5,914 nt of DNA, from the NCBI GenBank assembly GCA_900754175.1, contig CAAEBS010000069.1, forward strand, positions 1 through 5,914, given 5' to 3'. The DNA comes from Clostridia bacterium. GTDB taxonomy: Bacteria; Bacillota; Clostridia; Oscillospirales; CAG-272. Below, one piece after another: positions 1 through 5,841 of the stretch (its first letter is position 1; every line of letters begins with the position of its first letter). A program made the position numbers and the translations under genes. Under the pieces are notes generated by a model. That model was not told the origin of the DNA. It saw only the letters and a program-made list of their open reading frames with translations, and did not search any database.

Positions 1-4
1 GTCC

Positions 5-38
5 GGGGGGAAATTTTTTTTAGAAAAATTTTCCCCCC
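5..38. terminator. Intergenic hairpin with G6/C6 base, possible terminator of an upstream gene
   Basis: A run of six G, three A and several T is mirrored by five A, four T and C's. The arms 5-18 and 24-38 pair over 14 bp with one bulged T (position 29) and a 5-nt loop (19-23). The design matches the hairpin at 5808-5841: G run, A's and T's inside, C run. No U tract follows; the 3' flank is C-rich. It could be a weak or bidirectional terminator of a gene left of the window, or part of a dispersed intergenic repeat. Confidence 0.5.
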
Positions 39-195
39 CCTCCCCTCCTCCCCCCTTGTCAAAATGACGAAAAGTACCCGAAGCGAAGGCGGGCGGAGCG
101 CCGCTGGGGGAGGACAAATCTTTTCAAGTTAAAGCATTTTTTGAAAAGTTGGTTGAAAATGATACCCTTTTTTAAAAAATTGATTATTTATTGTC
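39..195. other. Non-coding upstream region: pyrimidine tract, GC-rich stretch, AT-rich block
   Basis: No credible gene is seen here on either strand. The stretch opens with the rest of a C/T-only tract (29-57). A GC-rich part follows, with a small GCGG-AGCG-CCGC hairpin (93-104). After about 110 it becomes AT-rich, with T6 and A6 runs at 168-179 just upstream of the promoter, a composition that could act as an UP element. The sharp change in composition near 110-120 suggests that the left part belongs to the end of another unit or to an intergenic repeat, and the right part to the promoter of the four-gene unit. Confidence 0.5.
120..148. repeat. Short inverted repeat CTTTTCAA / TTGAAAAG
   Basis: Perfect 8-bp arms at 120-127 and 141-148 are separated by 13 nt (128-140). 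The stem is AT-rich and therefore weak as RNA. It lies about 50 bp upstream of the predicted -35 element, so it could be an operator or only part of the repeat-like intergenic sequence. No T tract follows that would support a terminator. Confidence 0.35.
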
Positions 196-224
196 TTGAT
201 TTTTTTGTAAGTATGTAGTAAAAT
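196..224 (+). promoter_or_regulatory. Sigma-A-type promoter of the four-gene unit
   Basis: The -35 box TTGATT (196-201; consensus TTGACA) and the -10 box TAAAAT (219-224; consensus TATAAT) are separated by exactly 17 bp. The upstream 30 bp are AT-rich. Transcription would start near 230-232, giving a 5' untranslated leader of about 175 nt before the start codon at 407. No other pair in the upstream region fits as well, and no comparable promoter was noticed between the later genes. Confidence 0.7.
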
Positions 225-230
225 ATATAC

Positions 231-406
231 AGAGCATGAGATATGTTCAAATCATTATTCGTCAAAAAGACGAAACAGGACTTGAAAGAATTGCGAAAAA
301 CGAAGAAAGGAGGAAAGAAGCACACGGGAACCGGAAAGATTCCCACTTACCCCCCGGTTGAAACCGGAAAGAAAAATACACCACTCAAAGAGAGGAGAAA
401 AACAAA
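231..406 (+). promoter_or_regulatory. Long 5' leader with small hairpins and a competing stem
   Basis: The predicted leader is purine-rich. It contains a 6-bp hairpin, TTCGTC-AAAAA-GACGAA (258-274). A second part has AACCGG at 329-334, CCGGTT at 354-359 and AACCGG again at 362-367, so the middle block can pair with either flank but not both. The 11-nt direct repeat AACCGGAAAGA occurs at 329-339 and 362-372. A strong Shine-Dalgarno-like AAAGGAGG (306-313) has no start codon at a usable distance. The functional ribosome binding site for the first gene is AGAGGAGA (391-398), 8 nt before the ATG. I recognise no known riboswitch class. Confidence 0.4.
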
Positions 407-1852
407 ATGAAAAAATGGATCTGTCTTACTCTGAGCCTTCTGATGCTCACCGGCGCCCTGTTCGGCTGTAAAAAGAAAAACAACACCGACGGCGACGACA
501 CGAAAGCCCCCGACAGCGTTTCCACCACCGACCCCGGCAGCAGTGGCGAGGAAACCAAAAAAGAGCTGAAATTTGAGGACTTTTCCGCAAACGGCACCAA
601 GAGAGAATTTACCATGATGGTAAGAACCAACCGCTACCACTACCTGTACTGCGAAAAGGACGATCCCGACCGCATCAAGAGTGAGACCTTCAAGCGCAAC
701 AAGTACATAGAAGATAACTTCGGCATCAAGTTCAATATTTTTACGCCGAAGGACACCGCCAAGGACTGGTCAAGTGCGCTTGATACCTCGGACGGCTCCT
801 ACGACCTTGCCGTTCCCGACTACTGGTGGGGACTGGAGCAGAACGGTTACTTCATCAACCTGCTTGACCGGGATGAGCTGAACTTCAGCGACAGCTACTG
901 GTACTCCGGCTGGAACGACAACGTCACCATTGCCGGCAAGATGTACAGCGCCGCCGGAGACGGAACCCTGGAAATCCTGGAAAACATCGAGGTGGTCTTT
1001 TACAACAAGACCATGGCGGCAAACCAGCAGCTGGATATGTACAGCCTGGTAGACAGCGGCAAGTGGACGATCGACGAAATGCTCCGTATCAACGCCCTCG
1101 TCTCCGCAAACCTGGACGATGACGACGAAAGCAACAACGTATACGGCGCTCTGTACGACGTGCACTCCCTGCGCTCCCAGCTCTTCTCCGCCGGGTTGAA
1201 GCTCACCGAGATCTCCAAGGAGAACGGCGCCATTACCCTGACCGCTGACAAACAGCAAAACATCAACGTCAGCCAGCTAGTCTCCCGTCTGATCCACAGC
1301 CCCTACACCCGGTACGATACGGCTACCGCCCGTGCCGGCAACAACCAGGGTCCGACCCTGTTCACCAACCAGAAAGCCATGTTCTACGCAACCGCCCTGT
1401 ATCTCGGAACCGGTCTGAAGGCGTCGGTCAAATCATTTGAGTACGGTATCATCCCGATGCCCAAGTATGCGGAGGATGACGAATACACCTCCACCACCTA
1501 CGGTGCCTCTCCCTTTGCCATTCCGAAGAGCGCAAAGGACCTGCACTGCTCGGCAGTGATTCTCGACGCTATCAACTACCTTTCCAAGGACTCGATCGTG
1601 AACACCATGTTTGAGATCGTTATGAAAGGTCAGGTCGCTCAGCAGTACGACGACGCCCGTATGATCGAGTTCGCCCGCTCCAAGGTATACGTGGACTTCG
1701 CCTGGATCTACGATGGCGCAAGCGGCATAACGGTGTTCGGCGCTTATCATAAAGCCGTTGCCCAAAACACCTCGGTCACCAGCGTGCTGGAAAGCGTATC
1801 GGGACCCTCTCAGGAAGCCCTGAACAAGATCATGGAATATTACAGAAAGTAA
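407..1852 (+). CDS. Extracellular solute-binding lipoprotein (ABC transporter substrate-binding type)
   Basis: This 481-residue protein is probably a membrane-anchored substrate-binding protein that captures a solute, likely a carbohydrate, outside the cell. The N-terminus is a type II signal peptide: basic start MKKW, hydrophobic core, and lipobox L-F-G-C with the lipidated Cys at residue 21. A Lys/Asp/Ser/Thr-rich linker of about 30 residues follows. Blocks typical of the Clostridia family of these proteins, as I remember them, are RNKYIEDNFGIKFNIF (97-112), EVVFYNKTMA (195-204), GKWTIDEM (218-225) and YGIIPMPKY (346-354). Length is normal for the family (430-500) and no frameshift is seen. 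The ATG at 407 has AGAGGAGA 8 nt upstream. No permease or ATPase gene follows; a phosphodiesterase lipoprotein does instead, so it may rely on a transporter encoded elsewhere or serve as a surface ligand binder. The family call is firm; the ligand is unknown. Confidence 0.88.
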   Translation: MKKWICLTLSLLMLTGALFGCKKKNNTDGDDTKAPDSVSTTDPGSSGEETKKELKFEDFSANGTKREFTMMVRTNRYHYLYCEKDDPDRIKSETFKRNKYIEDNFGIKFNIFTPKDTAKDWSSALDTSDGSYDLAVPDYWWGLEQNGYFINLLDRDELNFSDSYWYSGWNDNVTIAGKMYSAAGDGTLEILENIEVVFYNKTMAANQQLDMYSLVDSGKWTIDEMLRINALVSANLDDDDESNNVYGALYDVHSLRSQLFSAGLKLTEISKENGAITLTADKQQNINVSQLVSRLIHSPYTRYDTATARAGNNQGPTLFTNQKAMFYATALYLGTGLKASVKSFEYGIIPMPKYAEDDEYTSTTYGASPFAIPKSAKDLHCSAVILDAINYLSKDSIVNTMFEIVMKGQVAQQYDDARMIEFARSKVYVDFAWIYDGASGITVFGAYHKAVAQNTSVTSVLESVSGPSQEALNKIMEYYRK

Positions 1853-1866
1853 AATCCCGTTCCTGC

Positions 1867-1874
1867 AAAAGGAG
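1867..1874 (+). promoter_or_regulatory. Ribosome binding site that fixes the start of the second gene
   Basis: AAAAGGAG is followed by an 8-nt spacer and ATG at 1883. An in-frame GTG at 1874 would start inside this site and leave itself without a ribosome binding site, so 1883 is the better start. The signal peptide also reads naturally from MKKKANLRK. Confidence 0.85.
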
Positions 1875-1882
1875 TGTTTGAA

Positions 1883-3751
1883 ATGAAAAAGAAAGCAAAC
1901 CTGCGCAAAGCTCTTGCCCTGCTGTTGGCAACGCTTCTGACGCTCTCGTCCCTGCTGTTCCTCGCCTCCTGTAAAAAGGATAACGGCGAAGATAACGACA
2001 GCGACGCCACCTCCGGTACCACCGGAGGCGGCGGGACGACGACGGAAGCCACACCAAAGGTTCTTGAACTGATTGCGGGCGGCAAGAGTGATTACAGCAT
2101 TATCATCGCCGACGAGCCGGACGCAAAGGTTCTTGACGCCGTCAATCTTCTGATCTCGGCAATCAAGGATTACACCGGCGCCACCCTCTCCTACAAGCGG
2201 GACTACCTGCCCCGCGGCGAAGAACCGGACGCAAACGCCAAAGAGGTCCTTGTCGGAGAAACCAACCGCCCCGAAACGGCAGAAGCCACCAAGGAACTTG
2301 GCATGGGAGAATACACCATCTCGGTCGTGGGTAACAAGCTTGTGGTCTGCGGCGGTGACGTAAGCTCCACCGTGGCGGCAGTCGATTATTTCGTCATGAA
2401 GCTGATCAAAGGCAATTCCCAGCTGAAATACGGCATGACCGACGGCAGTTTCAGCTTCTCCGAAACTCAAAACTACTACCACGCAAACGCAAACTACATC
2501 AAAAAGATCACCATAGGCGGCACCGAGCTGTCCGAAATGAAGATCGTATATCCGAAAGACAGCAACGCCGCATATCTGGTGGCACTCCAGCTGAAAAAGC
2601 ACATTTCGCTATACTACGGCGCAACCCTTGAGCTGATCGACGACAGCACGGCGGCAAGCGGCAAGGAAGTGCTGATCGGCAAGACCAGCCGCACCACCCT
2701 GACCCCGCCGATCGGAAAGATCACCATCGGCGTGACCGAAAAGGGACTGGAGGCATCCTCGGACAGTATTTTCGGCTACCCGTCGCTTGCCTACTCGCTC
2801 TGCTACACCGTGTTCAAGCAAAGCCTTTCCAAAATTGAACTGACCTCGGCGGATAAATGGGAATCCGGTGACGGCGCACCGCAAAACCTGAAGAACACCA
2901 GCAATCTGCGGATCATGTATCACAATATCTGGGGCTACCTCAATGCCGACCAGACCGCCAATCCCAACCCCGTGGCAAACCGCTCCAGGCTCGCCATGGA
3001 GGTCTACGCCGCCTACCAACCCGACGTTCTCTGCTTTGAGGAAATGAGCAATGCCTACCGCACTTCCTCGCCGGAGCTGATGAATTGGCTTTCCGACAGC
3101 GGCTACACCGAGGTGTGCTTCCCCTCAAACGGCGGCACGGGAAATCCCATTTTCTATAAGGCCTCCCGCTTTGAATGTCTGGAAAAAGGCTACAACAAGT
3201 CCCGTGGCGGCGACAAGGGCACCACGTGGTGCGTGCTGAAGGACAAAACCTCCGGCAAGACCTTTGCCGTGACCAATTCCCACTTTGCGGCAGATACCAA
3301 CGCCGGTGACGACCACAGCCTGGGCATTGAATACCGGACGAAGGACGCCCAGTGCCTGCTGGGTGTGGTGAATAAGATCAAAAACTCTTATCCCACCACT
3401 CCGATCATCTGCGGCGGCGACTACAACGCCGCACTCACCGCAAATTCCTCCATTCCGGAAGCCAAACCGATCACCACTCTGCTGGAGGGCGGTCTGAAAG
3501 AGATCCGGGACGTGGCGGAAACGTGGGACGATCTTTCCCCATACAATACCTCAATTCCTTATGATTCCGACATCGGTATGTACCCCTTTGCATACGCCAA
3601 CCCCACTACGGCGATCAACGCTATCGACCATATCATGATCGGCGGCAACGAATCGGCGGTAAAGGTGAACGGATACAGCGTGGCGCACGACCGGGTGTCA
3701 GCAACGACCAGCGACCATTTACCCCATTTCACGGATATTACGTTCCGATAA
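1883..3751 (+). CDS. Surface lipoprotein with C-terminal endonuclease/exonuclease/phosphatase (EEP) domain
   Basis: The product has 622 residues. The signal peptide ends in lipobox L-A-S-C with Cys 30, followed by an Asp/Gly/Thr-rich linker (31-65). Residues of about 70-176 and 219-312 look like two diverged copies of one alpha/beta unit about 141 residues apart: KEVLVGETNR (120-129) matches KEVLIGKTSR (261-270). Residues of about 342-622 form a DNase I-like EEP domain with its catalytic and metal-binding set intact: HN at 347-348, FEE with Glu 387, NSH with His 467, GGDYN with Asp 513 and Asn 515, IDH with Asp 582, and SDH with Asp 611/His 612. Members hydrolyse phosphodiester or phosphomonoester bonds in nucleic acids, phospholipids or inositol phosphates, usually with Mg2+. 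Here the enzyme would act outside the cell, tethered to the membrane. The substrate cannot be told from sequence. The gene lies 30 nt after the binding protein and ends in tandem stops TAA-TGA. Domain call firm; N-terminal role unknown. Confidence 0.88.
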   Translation: MKKKANLRKALALLLATLLTLSSLLFLASCKKDNGEDNDSDATSGTTGGGGTTTEATPKVLELIAGGKSDYSIIIADEPDAKVLDAVNLLISAIKDYTGATLSYKRDYLPRGEEPDANAKEVLVGETNRPETAEATKELGMGEYTISVVGNKLVVCGGDVSSTVAAVDYFVMKLIKGNSQLKYGMTDGSFSFSETQNYYHANANYIKKITIGGTELSEMKIVYPKDSNAAYLVALQLKKHISLYYGATLELIDDSTAASGKEVLIGKTSRTTLTPPIGKITIGVTEKGLEASSDSIFGYPSLAYSLCYTVFKQSLSKIELTSADKWESGDGAPQNLKNTSNLRIMYHNIWGYLNADQTANPNPVANRSRLAMEVYAAYQPDVLCFEEMSNAYRTSSPELMNWLSDSGYTEVCFPSNGGTGNPIFYKASRFECLEKGYNKSRGGDKGTTWCVLKDKTSGKTFAVTNSHFAADTNAGDDHSLGIEYRTKDAQCLLGVVNKIKNSYPTTPIICGGDYNAALTANSSIPEAKPITTLLEGGLKEIRDVAETWDDLSPYNTSIPYDSDIGMYPFAYANPTTAINAIDHIMIGGNESAVKVNGYSVAHDRVSATTSDHLPHFTDITFR

Positions 3752-3760
3752 TGAACGTAA
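3738..3760 (+). other. Stem-loop across the stop codon of the EEP gene
   Basis: TTACGTTC (3738-3745) and GAACGTAA (3753-3760) are perfect 8-bp inverted repeats with a 7-nt loop that contains the TAA stop (3749-3751). No U tract follows, so it is not a usual terminator. It could slow decay or processing of the message between the second and third genes, or be chance. The stem is only 3 GC pairs strong. Confidence 0.35.
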
Positions 3761-3790
3761 AATAAATATCACAAGAAAAGGAGAAAAATT

Positions 3791-5647
3791 ATGAAGAAAG
3801 TTCTGTCTGTTTTACTTGTACTCATGATGCTTATGGGAACCCTGCTGATCTCTCCTCTGTCCGTTTCGGCGGCTGACGGCTGGGACGGCACAACCGCAAC
3901 CAAGCCGTCCGGTGACGGCACCAAGGAAAGCCCCTACCTCATTTCCTCGGCAGAAAACCTGCTCTGGATGTCCCGGAATATCAAAAAAGGAGACCAGGTA
4001 ACCGACGCCGATGCCGGCGACGATTACGGTCCCTCCTTTGAAGGTCAGTATTTCCTGCAGACCTGCGACATCGACCTGAACGGGAAAGCGCTTCCCTCTA
4101 TCGGCTTCTACTACGCCAATGACAAGCGCATGGGCGCTTTCGGCGGAACCTATGACGGCTGTGGCTTTTCTATCAAAAACGGCAACATCAAATCCTATAA
4201 CAGCGGGCACGCCCTGAACGTCAACTGGGGTCACGGTCTGTTCGGTACGATCTACGGCGCTACGATCCGCAACGTCGTGCTGGAAGGTCTGGCAATTGAA
4301 GGTCACGGCGTTACCGGCGCTGTCGTCGGTCGTGCTGTTGCTTCCACTGCGGTAGAGCAGAATTCCAATTTCAACCTCGTTGAAAACTGCGTGGTAAAAT
4401 CCACCTGCTCGATTACCGCAAAGTTCCCGAACAATACCCCCGTTACTTCGGCAGACTATGACCAGGCAAGCCGTGTGGGCGGCATCGTCGGCATGGCTTA
4501 CGGAACAACCGTAAAGAACTGCACCAATGCCGCAGGCATTGCAATCCCCGGCAACTTCACATTTGGCGGTGGCATCGTCGGCACAGCAGGCTTTGGCGTA
4601 GTGGTTGACCACTGCATCAACACCGGAGACATTACACTCGACCCCTCTGCCAATACCATCAAAGCAGAAAGCGCTTACAGTGGTATCGTAGGTTTCATCT
4701 CACCGTACTCCAGTGGCACTGTAAATAAGGATGCAATCGGAGACGTCACCATTTCCAACTGCTATAACACCGGAAGCTTTACTTTTGCAGGAACTGCGGG
4801 ACCCGGCAATGCAACCTACTGGGGCGGTGTCCTCGGCGGTGCCAACTCGCTGAAACCCGGAAGTAACAACAAAATCAGCAACTGCTACAACCTGAACGGA
4901 GAAAACACTCTGCAGGCTTCAAATGACAAATTCCGTATCGGTGGTCTTTTGGGAAGCTACTGGATCGGCAATGGCGCAAATGTTGCACCGATCTACATGG
5001 ACAATGCTTATTCTGTCACGCTGACCAAGGGCGGCAATACCTCTACTTACCATGGCACCAACGAATATCGTTGCTGGATCCGTCAGAACTCTGCCGGCAA
5101 AGTCTGCATCCAGATCGGCATCGGCGAGGGTCAGTATGCGGACGCACAGAACGGCGCCTACCCCGAAAACGCTACCGTGGGAACCAAGACGGCAGACGAG
5201 ATCAAACTCCTGACCGCCAAGATCGACACCGCTGTGGAGCGTGCGCAGACGCTGGGCAAATCCACCTACATCCTCGGCGTGCAGAAAGCCATCGACGATA
5301 ACACCAAGGTGCGTATCGTGGCAGGCATCAACACGCTGAACGCTCTGAACTACGGCTTTGAAGCTTCGGTACAGATCGGCGAGGACACCCCGAAAACGGC
5401 TGAGCCCAAGACCTCTACTACCGTTTACACCGCCCTGTTGGCAGACAACAAGACGATCTCCGTCGCTGACTACGACGTAAACTACTTTGCCTGCGTAACG
5501 CTGACCGGTATTCCGGCAAGCGGAACGGTGAAGTACACCGTCAAGTCTTTCGTCACCAAGATCGAGGGCGTAAGAATCTACGGCGATACCATAGAGCTGA
5601 CCTTTGTGGACGGCGTTCTCTCTGGTGATCCCGTGATCGTACAGTAA
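3791..5647 (+). CDS. Secreted GLUG-repeat / parallel beta-helix protein
   Basis: The product has 618 residues. A type I signal peptide (MKKVLSVLLV..., cleavage near VSA-A, residues 25-28) sends it out of the cell. The mature start, GDGTKESPYLISSAENLLWM, is the usual opening of bacterial GLUG/beta-helix proteins. CDIDLNGKALPSIGFY and GTYDGCGFSIKNGNI follow. Repeated coils carry a G-hydrophobic-hydrophobic-G core: GLFG (149-152), GAVVG (176-180), GGIVG (230-234), GGIVG (260-264), GIVG (298-301), GGVLG (345-349) and GGLLG (384-388), often followed by an N/D-C-x-N-x-G turn such as KNCTNAAG, DHCINTGD or SNCYNTGS. Residues of about 490-617 form a separate, probably beta-sandwich module (KVRIVAGINTLNALNYGFEA, VYTALLADNKT) of a kind I recall at the C-termini of secreted Clostridia proteins. 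No LPXTG sorting motif, dockerin or C-terminal membrane helix is seen. GLUG proteins often act in adhesion; the ligand here is unknown. AAAAGGAG (3776-3783) precedes the ATG by 7 nt. Confidence 0.85.
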   Translation: MKKVLSVLLVLMMLMGTLLISPLSVSAADGWDGTTATKPSGDGTKESPYLISSAENLLWMSRNIKKGDQVTDADAGDDYGPSFEGQYFLQTCDIDLNGKALPSIGFYYANDKRMGAFGGTYDGCGFSIKNGNIKSYNSGHALNVNWGHGLFGTIYGATIRNVVLEGLAIEGHGVTGAVVGRAVASTAVEQNSNFNLVENCVVKSTCSITAKFPNNTPVTSADYDQASRVGGIVGMAYGTTVKNCTNAAGIAIPGNFTFGGGIVGTAGFGVVVDHCINTGDITLDPSANTIKAESAYSGIVGFISPYSSGTVNKDAIGDVTISNCYNTGSFTFAGTAGPGNATYWGGVLGGANSLKPGSNNKISNCYNLNGENTLQASNDKFRIGGLLGSYWIGNGANVAPIYMDNAYSVTLTKGGNTSTYHGTNEYRCWIRQNSAGKVCIQIGIGEGQYADAQNGAYPENATVGTKTADEIKLLTAKIDTAVERAQTLGKSTYILGVQKAIDDNTKVRIVAGINTLNALNYGFEASVQIGEDTPKTAEPKTSTTVYTALLADNKTISVADYDVNYFACVTLTGIPASGTVKYTVKSFVTKIEGVRIYGDTIELTFVDGVLSGDPVIVQ

Positions 5648-5652
5648 GGAGG
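5646..5652 (+). promoter_or_regulatory. Strong ribosome binding site starting inside the stop codon of the GLUG gene
   Basis: AAGGAGG begins at the second base of the TAA stop (5645-5647) and lies 7 nt before the ATG at 5660. It is the closest match to the anti-Shine-Dalgarno among the sites used by genes in the window. The arrangement points to translational coupling and high expression of the short reading frame, and is the main reason to call that frame a gene. Confidence 0.85.
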
Positions 5653-5659
5653 CAGTGAT

Positions 5660-5794
5660 ATGAAAAAATCTTATCAGAAGCCCGAAATCCTCACGATCGG
5701 CATGGCATCTGACGATATCATGAACCTTTCCCTGAATGAAAACGGCGCCGGCTGGGATGACGGACTGTCTTTCGGTATTGAAGATTTTGAATAA
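5660..5794 (+). CDS. Small acidic peptide (44 residues), KPEI-type N-terminus, unknown function
   Basis: The peptide starts MKKSYQKPEILTIGMASDDI and ends in WDDGLSFGIEDFE. It has three Lys, all within the first seven residues, and nine Asp/Glu, all after them, net about -6. There is no Cys, no membrane segment and no signal peptide. The short basic start, the K-P-E-I block (7-10), the D-D-I step (18-20) and an Asn/Gly/Asp-rich tail with one Trp (32) resemble a class of short Clostridia peptides of the pattern MKKxYxxPE...DxI that I recall as unnamed hypotheticals. A leader-plus-core precursor (RiPP-like) is one reading, but no modifying enzyme, protease or exporter is in view and no Cys is present. 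It is the last gene of the unit, 12 nt after the GLUG gene and 13 nt before a strong hairpin. That it is translated is likely; its function is unknown. Confidence 0.75.
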   Translation: MKKSYQKPEILTIGMASDDIMNLSLNENGAGWDDGLSFGIEDFE

Positions 5795-5807
5795 TCGGTA
5801 GATATGC

Positions 5808-5841
5808 CGGGGGAAACTTTTCTGAAGAAAAGTTTCCCCCG
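5808..5841 (+). terminator. Strong perfect hairpin ending the four-gene unit
   Basis: Arms 5808-5822 and 5827-5841 pair perfectly over 15 bp (CGGGGGAAACTTTTC and its complement) with a TGAA loop (5823-5826). It begins 13 nt after the last stop codon. There is no clear U tract; the flank is CTCCCCTTTT, so it is a non-classical intrinsic terminator or a 3' stabilising stem. The hairpin at 5-38 has the same design. Confidence 0.7.

Noticed and set aside
306..313. AAAGGAGG as a ribosome binding site for a small gene in the leader
   Set aside because: No ATG, GTG or TTG occurs at 4-15 nt downstream; the region is simply purine-rich.
358..372. Catabolite-responsive element (cre)-like sequence TTGAAACCGGAAAGA
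   Set aside because: It fits the left half of the loose cre consensus with one mismatch at a key C, but the right half lacks the palindromic TTTCA-like arm, and it lies well downstream of the predicted transcription start.
1874..1882. GTG at 1874 as start of the EEP lipoprotein
   Set aside because: It overlaps the ribosome binding site of the ATG at 1883 and has none of its own.
1433..2602. Long minus-strand open frame (389 codons) across the first two genes
   Set aside because: It lies antisense over two well-supported genes and spans their junction, its translation has no recognisable domain, and it is explained by the GC-rich third codon positions of the plus-strand genes.
3812..4612. 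Minus-strand open frame of 266 codons inside the GLUG gene
   Set aside because: It is antisense to a repeat protein with a clear signal peptide and motifs; codon bias of the sense strand produces it.
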